NCBI GenBank assembly: GCA_963565915.1
Contig: OY751487.1
Span: 3,658,001-3,722,000 of the forward strand
Source: Entoloma clypeatum
Lineage: Eukaryota > Basidiomycota > Agaricomycetes > Agaricales > Entolomataceae
Direction of reading: 5' to 3'
DNA: 64,000 nucleotides
Positions within the stretch are counted from its first letter, which is position 1. The number at the start of each line of letters is the position of its first letter. Below, in pieces: positions 38,321 to 50,802 of the stretch. Below the pieces are notes generated by a model. It was not told the DNA's origin, ran no database searches, and was given only the letters and a program-made list of their open reading frames with translations. Both the position numbers and the translations under genes were made by a program.

Positions 38321-39702
38321 ATGCCCTCGCACAATCCAGTACCCGTCGAACAGCTCCTTCACGACCAGCAACCCTCTCAGACGAAAGTCTGCGCAGCCTG
38401 CCAGTCAACTCTCATCCCCTCCGTATTCCTCCCTGAACCAGACCCAATCGTCTGCATTACCTGTCGAGAGCACTTGTCAACAAGAGCTGCATCCAGCTTC
38501 CGCAATCTCTATCTCTATGGAACATCTTTCCAGCACACGAGAGCTGCTCTAGAATCTCCCTCGCACGACGATGAGATCCCTCTGGATTCTCCATCCAACC
38601 TCGCACGATCATATCAAGACTCCACGACCACACATTCCAAGCGAAAGGCATCGCTATATCCCAGGCCCATCCACTCCCCCACTCTCCATCCACACCACCA
38701 AGCCCATAATTTACCCTCTCCCGTTCTCACCACGACCACCCCCTGCCATTACCCACATAATTCTATCTCATATGACCCGCTGACGGACATAACACGATTA
38801 CGGATTCGCCCACAAGGACACTACTGCCTTTACCCCGGCGCCATCTTCCAAGGAACACAGAAGAGTGGGCGTAATAGTTATGATGTGATGGTCACCATCG
38901 TTGTATGTGCTGTATACAACTTTTGATAGGTTTTCCTTCACCTAATATTGCAACAGGACGTAGACTTTTCGTCGTCTTTCCTCTGCGGATATCTACGGAT
39001 ACGAGGCTTAACCGATGATTGGCCTGAACTCACGACCTATTTCGACGCCGAGATCATAGGCAGCCGATACGGTTTCTTGACCCAAAATTGGGGCGCTACG
39101 GAACAGGAAGACCTCGTGCATTGGGGACGCTTTCCCGCTTTTCGAAATGTCAAGTCACAGCTCAGAAAACCGCATTTGAACATACCAGACCGAGATCGTG
39201 GTGCGGTTTTTATGAGGTGGAAAGAGAGGTTTTTGGTTCCTGACCATCGCGTGCAAGACATAAATGGTGCTAGCTTTGCAGGTCAGTGTGCCATCCCATC
39301 GCTTTCCTCCTTGTGCGTATCTAAACCTACTTGTCAGGTTTCTATTATATCTGTGTTGATTTCAATCCTCCCAATCCATCTTCGACGTCACAACACTGCC
39401 CGCCCGCGTCTGGTAGCGAGACTAGGGACATCCCGCCGGTTCCAGTTGTCTCAAAAGTAGAGACGGCCCCGCGGGTGCGGCTCCAGTCGAACATACAATA
39501 TGTGGATCAACCCAGTGATTTGTATTGCGACTCACCAGGCGTGACCATGAGTGGATTCTACTACCATCACAATTCCGAACCGTGCGTCTAGATAAACTTA
39601 CACCAAGTTGTCGTGCGCTGACAGAATGCAAATTTTAGCTATCAGCAGTTATCACTGTGTCACCTTCCCGAACACCACCGGTCAAGCTTTGAGTTCCGTT
39701 AA
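38321..39702 (+). CDS. GID4: GID4/VID24-type substrate receptor of the CTLH/GID ubiquitin ligase
   Basis: CDS join(38321-38902, 38957-39281, 39338-39581, 39639-39702), 404 residues. The C-terminal half is the GID4 beta-barrel: YPGAIFQGTQKSGRNSYDV, LCGYLRIRGLTDDWPELTTY, HWGRFPAF, FMRWKERFLVPDHRV, GASFAGFYYICVDF, MSGFYYHHNSEPYQQLSL and FEFR at the end. GID4 recognises Pro/N-degrons, for example on gluconeogenic enzymes. The N-terminal 120 residues carry two C-x2-C pairs (CAAC and CITC, residues about 24-49), which could bind zinc, then a Ser/Pro/His-rich linker. Starts 49 bp after the transporter stop, so the promoter overlaps the upstream 3' UTR. Confidence 0.92.
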
Positions 39703-39950
39703 CAAACCTCACCGCTGTGGCGAGTCGAGAAATGTATATTGTAATGCTGATTCTGTGTGGACTTTGTGAACTTGGTTTTAATTTGTAGTACTCTTGCGAT
39801 GTACTTAAGTATAGTTGTCGGAGTTAACCGAGCGATACTTTGAGTGTGTGGCATTGGGCTGGGGTTGACTGCCTTTGTCGTCGCTTCCACCGTCGCTTCC
39901 ACCAACTGATAGGCCTCGACGGCCCTAATCCTCTCCTTTCACCACCTCCG

Positions 39951-41896
39951 ATGACCTCCCAATCCCACTCATCTTCCGCTGCCAACCTCGTCGGCATCCA
40001 TTATCGTGTCGGCAAGAAAATCGGAGAAGGCTCCTTCGGCGTCATCTTTGAGGGTCTGTCTCCTTTCTCTCTCTCTCTCTTTTCTCTACTCCTTCACCAA
40101 CTCCCTCCCTCCCCGGCAGGTACCAATCTTCTCAATTCACAGACCGTTGCCATCAAATTCGTATGATTCCCCCCTCACAGGCAAGGTGCACACCAGATAT
40201 TCATTCCACCGTTCACAGGAACCCAGAAAGGCCGAAGCGCCGCAGCTCCGAGATGAATGTCGTTCTTATAGAATCTTGGCCGGCTGCAGTCAGTCAATCT
40301 CATCGCCTTTTACCTCTCCTGTGTTCCAATCGTTTTGTTTGTAGCCGGAATCCCCCAGATTTACCATTTCGGTCAAGAAGGATTGCACAACATCCTTGTC
40401 ATCGATCTTCTCGGCCCTAGTTTGGAGGATCTATTCGATATGTGCGGGCGGAAATTTTCCATCAAGACAGTATGCATGGCAGCACGTCAGATGGTGCGTG
40501 CTGTGCCCTACGCCTCGATTTCCAGGACCCACTCTCTCCCAAGTTGAGCCGAGTGCAAACTATTCACGAAAAGAACCTCATCTACCGCGACATCAAACCC
40601 GATAATTTTCTTATAGGTCGTCCGGGCACCAAAGCTGCCAACAGTGCGCACGACTTTTCTTTTCCTGCCCTCAGCGCTGACTAACAATCTACCCGAGTTA
40701 TTCATGTTGTTGACTTTGGCATGGCCAAGCAATATCGCGATCCGAAGACAAAACAACACATTCCCTACAGAGAACGGAAGAGCTTGAGTGGGACAGCACG
40801 ATACATGAGCATCAACACTCATCTGGGCAGGGGTGAGTGTTCCTGTTCACCAAGGGTCCCAAAACCTAACTTCAGTGATCGAAACGAGAGCAATCGCGGA
40901 GAGACGACCTTGAAGCCCTTGGTCACGTCTTCATGTACTTCCTACGCGGAAGCCTGCCTTGGCAAGGTCTTAAAGCTGCGACCAATAAGCAAAAGTATGA
41001 GAAAATCGGGGAAAAGAAGCAAACCACTCCGATCAAAGAATTGTGTGAAGGTTTCCCAGGTGCGTCAGCTTCAAGTTCCAATTCTATTCCTAACATACTG
41101 CAGAGGAATTTGGGATATACCTGAACTACGTGCGTAAACTTGGGTTTGAAGAAACCCCCGACTATGATTTCCTGCGAGAACTGTTCGCCAAGGTTATGAA
41201 GAGTAATGGTGATGTGGAAGACGGCTTTTTCGATTGGAATCTTCTGAATGGTAACATCAATGAGCCTTTTCCTTTCGATTCTTCTCGGTGACCATCGTCT
41301 GCTTAGATAAAAGAGGATGGGAAGCTTCTGTCGTAAGCGTTCAACCACAGGACAAGGGAGCCTTAACCAAGCAAGCGTTGATACAGGGCGGGTCCAGCCC
41401 GATGCTCACCCAGATGCAAACCGCAGGGCTCATGCAAGACCGCCGAAGAGATCACCGAGAATCCGATCGTCGAAGATCTCAAAACGTCGTTCCGCCTTCT
41501 CCAGCTCTTGTTCGCAATGGCTCAAAACAACGTCGCGTACCGACCACCCTAACACCCACGAGCCCAATTGCTCCAGGCCAATTCGCTCCGCATTCCGCTG
41601 TTGCGCAAGTTAACGTCCCTATCGGGACACCGCATCCGAGCGGCCAACATCCATATGCCAACCCAGGGACGGCGGGTTATGATTATGGACAAGATACGTA
41701 TGTCGGGCAGCAACCACAATATGGTCGGGCTTCCCCCATGGTATCGAGCGTTGGTGCTGCTCCTCCTGCCCTCACTGATGCGCGCGCCCGAGGTGGGGAC
41801 GCTGGTATATCTCACGGAGATGGTTTTCATGGACAGAACGACGACGATGTCAACTCGAAACCAGGCTTTCTCAGAATTCTCACATGCCGATGTTGA
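39951..41896 (+). CDS. Casein kinase I, membrane-anchored YCK/Cki1 type
   Basis: CDS join(39951-40053, 40120-40160, 40219-40288, 40345-40493, 40544-40643, 40698-40832, 40889-41059, 41104-41250, 41307-41896), 501 residues. Gly-loop [11 protein letters not shown], catalytic Lys in VAIKF (residue 47), [22 protein letters not shown], and the CK1-specific [18 protein letters not shown]. The tail is Gln/Pro/Arg-rich and disordered, ending FLRILTCRC, a likely palmitoylated C-terminus like that of yeast Yck proteins. It would act in plasma membrane signalling, nutrient sensing and endocytosis. The exon 6-7 junction uses a non-typical acceptor (ACGAG) required by the family sequence [14 protein letters not shown]. 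Confidence 0.93.
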
Positions 41897-42575
41897 GTTC
41901 CTTCCTTTCCGCCCTCGCATAGGACCTATTCTTTTCTCGCATTGCTCTCTCTCTCTCTCTCTTGCTTAACGTACACGTCTCTCTCATGTCTAGCGGTTTC
42001 CGCATATGTCACCACTTTTTCTTCTTACCTTATACCCCTAAACTGACTTTTTCTTAATCAATCATGTCGGTATTAACTATTTACATTGGTGATCCTTAAA
42101 TAACATATTTTTCGGAATTTTCAATCCAGCATGTTACACATCACAAGTTCAGAGGCACCGTGACCAGGTCAAGCATGCCGGATACCGCAATTAAAAATAA
42201 ATTCTATGAAGTAATAATGTTGGATAGTTTAGGACTTCACAGTACTGGCTTCCCTGGAATTTTTTGCCATTGTCATAACCGGCCTCGTCTTACAGCACTA
42301 CCACCTTAGAAGTTGAACGATCCATTCGAAACCCAGCGAAACCACATGTTTCATCGCCAACACTTGTCATTCACCCAGACAAAAGCTCCATCTGGGCTAT
42401 TCCTGAGGCTGTCAGCGCAGTACACATTCGCAGCAAGACTCGCGCCAATCGAGGACAAGCGACTGCTGTTGGGATGTCTGAACGTGGTTCTTCTGAGTCC
42501 GGTGGAGAGTGGCCTACGATTTTGAGTGAGGTCGCGATGACGCGGTGAATGCATGGCCGATTTTGTGAGCGTCTC
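41897..42575. other. Intergenic region between casein kinase and JmjC gene
   Basis: Starts with CT-rich sequence. It lies between convergent 3' ends. Nothing else recognised. Confidence 0.5.
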
Positions 42576-43736
42576 CTAATCCTTTTGAAATAGGGCCACT
42601 GGAAGTGTATGACCACTGATTATCAGAGGGCCTGGGGGGGTTGGCTTCATACGGCAGAGATTCGTGTAGCTTTGAACGTTCATCGTGCTCCCAAACATGC
42701 GTCTATATATCGCTGTCAAACGGTTCTCAGAAAATTGAAGGCGAAGAGAAGCTACCTGATTCATAGATAGAGCTGCAGCTGAGCGCGGTTGTTCGCACTG
42801 GTTAGGTGTTGCAGCACCCAAGACATTGGCGCTACGTGTCGATCCCAGGCCTGTAGAGGAAGTCATAGCAGTTTGTGATGGATCACTGGAGGCTAGAGTT
42901 TGAGCCTCTAGATTGATCTTTTTCTTGAAATGAAGGTCCTGTGGAATTGTGGAGAGTCTCCCTAACAGTAGTTCATCGTCGTCGGATGTTCCCAAATTTC
43001 CTAGTCTCAACCTCTTTCGGCAGGTAGGATTGCGCTCGTGCCGTCTTCTTGGTAAGGCCTATGTCCATATTTTGAGAATCGCAGTGTTATGAGCAAGACA
43101 GACGACTTACCAAGTCGTCTTCTTGAGGTTCACCCATCTCTGAACAACCAGATTGGGACTGTTTTGTAATCCTGTACGGGGCAGAGGGCACGTCAACATA
43201 GTCGAAAATGTGGCGTTGACCCCTCCCCCCGACCACCATCTCTGTACTGGAGGTCAAGGTACAGTTTTGTTGTATTGCAGAGGGACATGAAGTAGATGAG
43301 GTTGAGTCAGGCTTTCTGGACCGGTCAGGATACTCGTCCGGATGGTCAGATGTTACCTGAGGATGGACGTTATCTCGTGGAATGGACAATTAGCTACGGT
43401 CAACGCACGAACATCAAGTCGAAGTTGATCGTAGTAGCCCAGGCATGTAAATGTCGGATTAGAGGGCCTGCAGGATGAATACGTCAACGCGTTATATACA
43501 TGCTGCTGGCTGAAATCCGGTGTGGAGCCTTCGGTTTGGGAGGACTTGAAAGCTATAAGTCCATTTTCAAACTTCCTACTGCTACCGAGGTGACGCAGGT
43601 GATATTGCTCATGCGAAACGTCACGGCTATGAGTGAGAAGTGCATCGATAACATGCAATTTGTGTTCAATCAAGATATGCATGAAACATTTTGCCCTATG
43701 ACACTTTTTGCAGTTTAAGGCCCAAGAAAATGGCAC
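42576..43736 (-). CDS. Probable 3' exons of the JmjC gene (zinc-binding segment and disordered tail)
   Basis: On the minus strand, open segments at about 43736-43570 (C-x2-C-x4-C in LNCKKCHRAKCF, then HKLHVIDALLTHSRD), 43300-43090 and 43010-42760 look coding and continue the orientation of the JmjC gene. The Cys cluster resembles the last zinc motif seen after JmjC domains of this fungal family. The last segment is Ser/Thr/Gln-rich. Exon borders could not be fixed, and the assignment to the upstream gene is an inference from orientation and spacing. Confidence 0.45.
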
Positions 43737-43752
43737 GGTGTGACTTGATTGG

Positions 43753-45599
43753 TTATGCTTCAGCGTGGAACAAGTCTTGATATCTCTCTAAGGGATAGGA
43801 AATCAATGCGGCACCCTTTCTGCACGAAGAAGAGTTTACCTTGTCCTTTTTGAGTTTTCGCAGAATGCATGCAGCTCTGAAAGTGCCTGTGTTAAGATAG
43901 TTCTCCCTGCACATCATCTTTGGTAAGGCTGAGGATCTTAAGAATATTAGAGAGGTTACTGACGAATCCCAAGTAGAGATTGGTCCATTGGTTGATAGTA
44001 TCTGCGCCGCCCTTGTGCGGTGTTCAAGGAGTTCCACAAAAGGACGACACTGAATTGGATCCATCTTGTCGCAATTGCAGCTCCTACCTTCAACGTAGCA
44101 TCCCGCGCAGATGACATAACCATCGCCGTGGGCCACCGGCTGCTCCGAAGCAGAATTGCTTCGATGAACGCATTCACGGCATTCGAAGAAGCTCTGGAAA
44201 ATGTCTGCACCGCAAAAGTCACAAACAACTTGAGCGCAGCTATTTTCTGTGACAGAATGAGCAACATCCGAATTATGGAGACAAAGCATCTCTTCATGAG
44301 TTGGTGAATATTCATCGGCAAGCAGGGCATCGTATAGTTGAAGAAGTTTCTTCAGATCCGCCTGTTTGGCAAGGTCCATGTGATAGTCCTGAAGCGACGC
44401 GCGCTCGAGTCGTTTTGTTTCTCGAAGGAGTGTGTGATATATGGTCGACTTGACCCGGTATATCTCAGGCCGACACACCCTAACATCTGGTTAGAAGATG
44501 CTCTCATTCTCTAGTTGAACTTCAGGAATGTTCTGACCTTTGATAGATGGGAAGCTCATGATAATAAGCAATTTCTAATCCTTTGAGGGTCATCCTTGAC
44601 CATGACGTCTTGATCGTAATACCGCCATAGTTGATGACCTGATGACAGCTCCTTGGTGGGACCAGAACCAAATCGCCAAGCTGTTGCTCGGCGATATAGA
44701 CGTGAAAGGGCGCTTTGGCGAGTTCGTCGATAGTTAAGACATAGCTCTCGTGGTCAATCTCCTGCTGTAGTTGGTGGAAGTACTCGGATACTTTGTTCGC
44801 ATCCGAGCTTTTAGTCATCAACCAAAACGAGGATCCTCCGTTTTCCGTGTGACACATTAGATTCTGACCGGATGAAGCGCAAAGGTCTTTATGACAGGGG
44901 GTGTAAGTGTCGCCGATTCCTAAATAGCACATTAAAGTTTCTACACGAAGCTAATGTAAGAAGCGCAATGTGAGATTGTCTGTAAGTCGTGTAGAGCAAG
45001 GAGATTGACCGTCTGCGGCTGCTGGTGCAGTAGATTACGGTCATTATCAGGTAAAAGTGCTTCAGGAACCACTTTGGCTTCGTGTAGCCAATGACTCCAC
45101 TGGATAGGACACTCTGCATCTTTACCATATAGGCGTTGCAATTCTGAAAGCAAGCTTTAGTCTCCGTACAAACCTAAAGATAAGATGAATCCACCTCCTG
45201 GCTCAGCAAATACAGAAGCAGAACGGCATTTGGCAATAAAATCGTGAAACGGAATTTTGCTGTCAGTGCGATCATAGATATTCCGAACGGTGATATCTCA
45301 TACAGGTCATTGAATCCAGAGTCCTAGTCCTGTGTTATGCAGACCCAACACTCACCTTTTGTACCATAACGGCTCAACCAATCAACGCTGAACATATCCC
45401 GCGGCCATTCAGGATGTTCATGAAGTCCTTCGATTATCAGTGGCTCGCCAGTTTTTTGTAAGTTGTCCAATCTTGACTTCGCCAGTGGTAACGGGACTCG
45501 AGTGACGAGACGGAAGTTCTCGCTCTGTTGAAGTAGTTTTTCTAGTGACCAGTGTCTGGTCGATATCGAGCATACAGAAGGCGGTAAGGTGTCCTGCAT
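43753..45599 (-). CDS. JmjC-domain protein with C-terminal zinc fingers
   Basis: ATG 45597-45599, exon 1 45599-45356, exon 2 45296-45195, exon 3 from 45143, then from 44940 downward; the exon 3 donor is unresolved. The JmjC core is clear: LMCYLGIGDTYTPCHKDLC carries the Fe(II) ligands His and Asp (HKD), VPPRSCHQVINYGG carries the distal His, and KTSWSRM the 2-oxoglutarate Lys region, so the active site looks intact. Behind it come Cys-rich clusters (CDFCGADIF...CREC, ICAGCYVEGRSCNC). Such proteins are candidate Fe/2OG-dependent histone lysine demethylases or protein hydroxylases; the substrate is not predictable. The 5' end is 32 bp from the divergent RING gene. More exons probably follow down to 42.6 kb. 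Confidence 0.8.
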
Positions 45600-45631
45600 C
45601 GTAGCAGTCTAGGGTCATTGTGACGCGTGAC

Positions 45632-47264
45632 ATGAACTCGATGTCGAACGCAACGGCAACATCACAATCCGCTTTCGATTTCTGGGAATTCGTCGCATGT
45701 GGAATATGCCAACTACCGTTCACGTCTACTTCCGGCCCAACGATACCGTTCTGGCTCACAGAATGCGGCCATATAGTGTGCAACAACCATCTTAGTACGG
45801 CAGGTATCTCACAATCAATATCTCCCTGACTTGCTAGTAGACGCGAATCAGACATGTATCCAATGCGGCGCCCAGCAGATTCAACTCAGGCCGCTGCAGC
45901 TCGAAGTTCGTCCCCTACATTCACTTTGAGTCCATACCTTCAGGCTTTGTAGTTGGAACCTCCGATGTCGGATTGGTTTCGCTCGATTCCTGAGTACTTG
46001 GATGCCGTCGCCTTCACGAGCAAGGTAAGAGTTTACATTCATAACTGAGCACGGTTCACTCCACGGTAACAGTTTCAATTACAAACGATGGCTTCACAAA
46101 TACGACACTACAGATCCAGATATCAGCGACAGCGAGTATTCATAGAACGGCTCAAACGTGACGTAGCAGAGGAAAAGCAGTACGTTTCTCCTCCATTCTT
46201 GTGGTTTTACTAAAAACACCATTCAGAACAAACGAAGCCCTAAAGTCGGAAGTCAGCCAACTCCGTCAAGCACTCGATCTTCGACATAACCAATACTCAC
46301 AAAGGCGGCATCAGGATCACCGATCAGACCAAGTTATCAATTCGAACGGAAAACGCGCCCTGGATGTAGCCGAATCGTGAGCCTGTACTTCCTCAGTTTT
46401 TAGGAAGTGTCATGAGCATCGCAGCTATGAGATAGATCATCGAAGACACAAGGCAACGTCTAGTCCGCGATCTATAGGGCCAGAACGGCTCACCCTTCCA
46501 CAAGGCCAGCTCGGCCCCCATTTCTCGTCCAACAAGTTCCGTCAGAAAAGTGGAACCTCGTTTCGCATTAGTTCTTCCGAACGCAATACAGGGCCTGGTC
46601 AACTTCGGCCACCAGGTAGCGATATCATAGAGTACGCCCCCTTCTCTTGTAAACCGAACGCATATATTCAGATACGAAGACAATATACCTATAAACCGCC
46701 CCCGACTTCACGAGTCCATCCTCAACAGCTCACTCACTCTCAAGCCGCTGCGCAACCAGCCAACCAGCCACGGCCGAATCATGGACAACAAGCATTTTCT
46801 CAACCTCAAAATTATTCAAAAATGCGTCCGCCATCGACGCCGATGAAGCTCACACCTGGAAAAATGCCCGGAGGACTAGGACCGACTTTTCCGGGAAAAC
46901 GGCAAGGACGAAGCATGGGCCCGCCCCCTACGCCTGAGGTCATCCGCCAGCCAGAACGCGACATTCAAGCCTTGTATTCCAATGCACCAGCTAGCTTGGC
47001 ACAGAGACCGACATACCATCCGCTTGACGCCAGGCTGACGAGAACTTTGACCCCTCGAATTCCGCCCCTCGAAGATTCTATGTTGTCAGATCAAGCCCAC
47101 TTTGACCCTCAAATACCTTCATCTGCGAATGCCCCACGACGTTTTGTTCCTTCAGGATACCGCGCTCCTTCTCGTGACCAACATTCTGATATTCGTATTG
47201 GCAATAACGGAATGCTTTCCGTTCCAAGCAAGGATGAATATTCTAGAAATCAGAAGACGGGTTG
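45632..47264 (+). CDS. RING-finger plus coiled-coil protein, RNF212/Zip3-like
   Basis: Exons 45632-45794, 45838-45905, 45953-46024, 46073-46179, 46227-46376, 46446-46631 and a last one from 46672. Exons 1-2 build a RING-type finger: C-GI-C, C-G-H-IV-C, NN-H, then C-IQ-C. Then comes a basic coiled coil (RHYRSRYQRQRVFIERLKRD, EALKSEVSQLRQALD), then a Pro/Arg-rich tail (KMRPPSTPMKLTPGKMPGG). This order is that of Zip3/RNF212/HEI10 meiotic crossover proteins, which act as SUMO or ubiquitin ligases on recombination sites. The frame into the last exon is unresolved: the phase set by exon 6 stops near 46841, while the coding-looking Pro-rich frame runs to 47264. Family call is by architecture. Confidence 0.7.
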
Positions 47265-47582
47265 ATCTTATATTTGGTTCGTGTTGCTTCAGAGTAAATG
47301 CTTTCTATAAACCGAGTATTGCCATATATTCGATACATCAGAATTCTTCTTCATCTTTGTGCTTTTCAGCAGCAACCTCAGTAGTCCTCTGGAAAAAGAG
47401 CCAGTAATTGGTAAGGTGACATTGATGATAAGTGTCGGGGACGTTGTGTGTGCGATGACGACCTCCGTTGTGTCATTGCTGTGCAATGTGTGGCAAACAT
47501 TCCGCAGCTCGACTGCAAGCTGTCTGCAATCCTTCATCATCCCTACAATTCACCCCAGGCACGAGCACCCGCGACCTCGACC
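47265..47582. other. Intergenic region before the LEA2-like gene
   Basis: About 318 bp with no recognisable feature; promoter of the next gene presumed. Confidence 0.5.
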
Positions 47583-49001
47583 ATGCCCTCTCAAGATCCA
47601 TATGCTCAGCAGCCAGGTCACTTGCAGAAGGAACGCCGATCTAGCGAGGAGTTCAACCCTTACTCGACTCACCAATCATACGACCAAGGAGCTGGCCCAT
47701 CCTACGACAATTATGAGGGATACAGAGACGATCCTCGTTACGACTGTGAACCCGCTTGCGCTTTCTCTCCAATGTCCATTCACAGATGATTCTTTCAGAT
47801 GATAATAACATTGGTGCACGAGCGTCTGGCTCAAATGACAATGATGCTCCAGGAGGCTACATACCACGAAAGAGGTATCAGCCGGTACATGGTCTCGGGA
47901 AAGTACATACTTATTCATTCTGCTTCTGCTTGCAGGACGCCGCAGACTCTACGGGGGTATAGATACAATCATCATGGTGGCTTGTGGACAAAGGTGCACC
48001 TTTCAATGGTGACCTCTTATCAACATCAAATTGACCATACCTGACAGGGTGGGCGGGGACGTTGTATAGGGAGATTCTGTTGTTGTACACTGATGATTTC
48101 TGGGTTGCTCTTTATATGCATCCTGCTTGCCCTTGCCTTGGTGAGTGTGCTATCTTGGGTCAGTACATCTTCTGAGGTTATGTTCATGAACAGTGGATAC
48201 GTCCGCCGAATATCGTCATTGGGGGTGTCAACACAGTACAGGAAAATGGAAGTACCGTGAGTGGATCCCGAAATCTCATATTCAGTCATCGAGTCTAAGA
48301 TAACATCAGGTAAAACTGGTAGAGAACGGCATCTCTGTGAATCTGGGTGTCAATATATCGTAAGGATCGATGACGATATAACCTAATTGGGTTCTTACAT
48401 TGGTTCAGAGTCAACAATCCCAACTATTTTGCAGTCAATTTTAAACAAATCGAAGCCCAGGTAAACATATGATGTTATGGCATGGCATGGCTGATAGTTC
48501 AACTATCTATATTCTTCATCAGATTTTCTATCCCATCAATGATACTGAAATCGGGAGCGGCATCGCGCGGGACGTGCTGTTTCATGCCCATTCACGGACG
48601 AACTGGACGTTCCCATTCGCCATCAACTATACTACAACACTCGACCCGAATCGTCAAATACTTCTCGACTTGGCGCAAAAATGTGGTGTGCTCGGTGGGA
48701 AGAGCAATCTTTCAGTCACATACAGGATCAAGGTAAGCCTTCGTCGAAGTTCGTGGAGATGGAAAGCTAGAGTTTCTGATCAATGAATATCATGATAGCT
48801 TGCACTTCGGATACTCTTTGTTACTGTGTCGTTCGTTGTCAAGAATCCACTCAACTTCGAATGCCCCCTAGACGCTAGTGACCTTGAAGTGCGTTGCCTG
48901 CTCAAAGTTTTCTTGCCGGTCTCCATCTGGGTCTTTTTATCTTTCAGACCTTGATCAAAAATATTGGGCTCAACATTGGTGGATTGCTAGGAAACGCATA
49001 A
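47583..49001 (+). CDS. Single-pass membrane protein with LEA2/NDR1-like domain
   Basis: CDS join(47583-47745, 47799-47874, 47936-47993, 48048-48140, 48194-48256, 48310-48359, 48409-48460, 48523-48732, 48799-48888, 48948-49001), 302 residues. N-terminus is Gln/Tyr/Ser-rich and disordered. A Cys-rich junction leads into one membrane helix (LMISGLLFICILLALAL). The lumenal part (VENGISVNLGVNISVNNPNYFAVNFKQIEA, YPINDTEIGSG, VSFVV) has the NPN-type core of LEA2 domains, and the end is IKNIGLNIGGLLGNA. LEA2-like lumenal domains may bind lipid or small ligands, but the role in fungi is largely unknown. All ten exons keep phase, which supports the model. Confidence 0.78.
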
Positions 49002-49497
49002 TTAGAAGGATAGTCAGGCTTTCAGAATGCGGTGACTACTATCAAAATTGCTAGTGTTCGTGTCTGTTTCACTGACCGCTACATATCAATAATATCACCA
49101 GAGCTATATCCTAATTTCCATCCCCGATGTAGGATAATGTGTCAAGTACGTTTACATGTCACTTTGTGCAAGTCATCGCCAGGAGAGCCCCGGATACAAG
49201 CCACACCACAGCTAGACTCATCGCCGCAGAGGCACTAGGCTCGAAGCCCCAGAGCCTCGCTGATCTTTGCTACCGCTGGAGCGTTGCCACTCTCGTTCAT
49301 GCTTTGCTGTACTTTCTAATTCTTCAGAGGGCCTGCGATGTGAAGGATATGTTGTATGTACCATTTCTGTACATGTCCATGTCCCGGGACAACCTATATT
49401 CTCAGTTTTGCTGGTTGTATACAAGTGAATATAAAAGTACGGATTCATACGGCAACAAGGGCTCAAACAGACACCTTACACACCAAACCATGCTAAT
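49002..49497. other. Intergenic region between convergent LEA2-like and SLT11 genes
   Basis: About 496 bp between stop codons; no feature recognised. Confidence 0.5.
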
Positions 49498-50751
49498 TTA
49501 TGTTTTCGAAGCAGGAGCAGATGATGGAATGGTGGGAGAAGCCTTAGCTCCCGCCCTACTTCGACCCCACTTCACCACAATTCGTTCGTTATCAATTTCC
49601 AGCCCGTTGGCCCAAGCTTGCGCAGCCAATTCTGCGGTTGATCTCTCCTTGAAATTCACAAATGCACACCTGACAACTGCTAAGCCCACAAGTCGACGAA
49701 AGACGCCAGAGAAAAAACACACCTCGATTTTTCAACATGAACCACGGACTTCATTTGTGTGGGTTCGACAGTCGGTAGAGATTGCAATATCCTCGTTCTT
49801 ATGCTGAGTTCTGTCGATGAGGGAGAGAGTGATGAGAGGAAGATGGAAGTCTGAGGTTGAAGTGCGTCAAGGCAACAGACAACAAGGTCAGGATATATTG
49901 CTCACAATCGTCTCATCGTCAGGAGGCTTAAGACCTTGATTATCCGCATGTGTTACGAGTATCTTGCGAGCCACTGGGTCGTTACGGCCATGATAACGGT
50001 CCTGCAGATTTTGATGGGCGAGGTCATTGTCGACAGGCTTCTCGTGTCGATATGGACATTCCGTTCCACGTTTGCATTCCCCTTTCACAAAGAATGAGCA
50101 TGTATGTGGCCGGTTGCGTTTGTAATAAGGATCGGTCCGTGCCAACTGCTTCAGCATTTCCTTGCCTATTGAGGATGCGCGTCCCGGACCCAAGTCGAGA
50201 CCTGACTTATTGCCATCGAGCTATACCGTGTATGTGGCATTGGGAACGACGGAGTAGTTTCTTGAGGAGGAAGACAGCGCACCTTACTCTCCATGTTTTG
50301 CGCATAATACTCCCTGTTGATATCACTGGTGGGGGCCTCGCTTTGGACGGCTAACGCCGTGTCGCGTACTTGTGTTGGCAAACCATATTCGAGATCAAGA
50401 AGGCATGTCTGACAGACATTCTTCACTTTTGCACATGTCTGACAAATAACAGTTGTTTTGAAGCGCATGCCGACGCCGGGGTTCCAGCGAAAGACGGTGA
50501 ATGGTCGAGCACATGTGCCGCATGACCGGCCGTATTCTTGTTTTGACTAAGAAAAAAAAAGACTGCATTGATTTTGGGCAGAGAGCGGATGGAGGGGATG
50601 GGCGTACCATTCTAACAAATGGGTTGGCGCCAAGGCCTACGAGACGTCAACTGGTATAGACTAGACACAGACGCAGCTCACATGTTTCGCATAGAATGGG
50701 GAACTCACTCTGCTCCCAGCCAGCCTTGTTGAGATCAGCTTTCGGAGGCAT
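49498..50751 (-). CDS. Pre-mRNA splicing factor SLT11/RBM22 family
   Basis: CDS complement(join(49498-49669, 49723-49850, 49906-50201, 50288-50546, 50608-50636, 50682-50751)), 317 residues. N-terminal zinc region: [43 protein letters not shown]. Then [17 protein letters not shown] and a CCCH finger ([19 protein letters not shown]), then a reduced RRM (VVHVEKS, CAFVNFK) ending in VKWGRS. This family sits in the active spliceosome near the catalytic RNA (human RBM22, yeast Ecm2/Cwc2). Start codon is 51 bp from MET8. Confidence 0.94.
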
Positions 50752-50802
50752 CCTCGAGGTCAAAACCACAATCAAGTTGCTGACAAAGCCAACTGCTTGA
50801 AC

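Noticed and set aside
42313..43718. Plus-strand ORFs in the 42.3-43.7 kb region
   Set aside because: Short, no motif, and opposite the likely 3' exons of the JmjC gene.
46446..46841. Ending the RING gene at the stop near 46841 as a certain C-terminus
   Set aside because: The phase set by exon 6 leads there, but the other frame to 47264 looks more protein-like; left unresolved.
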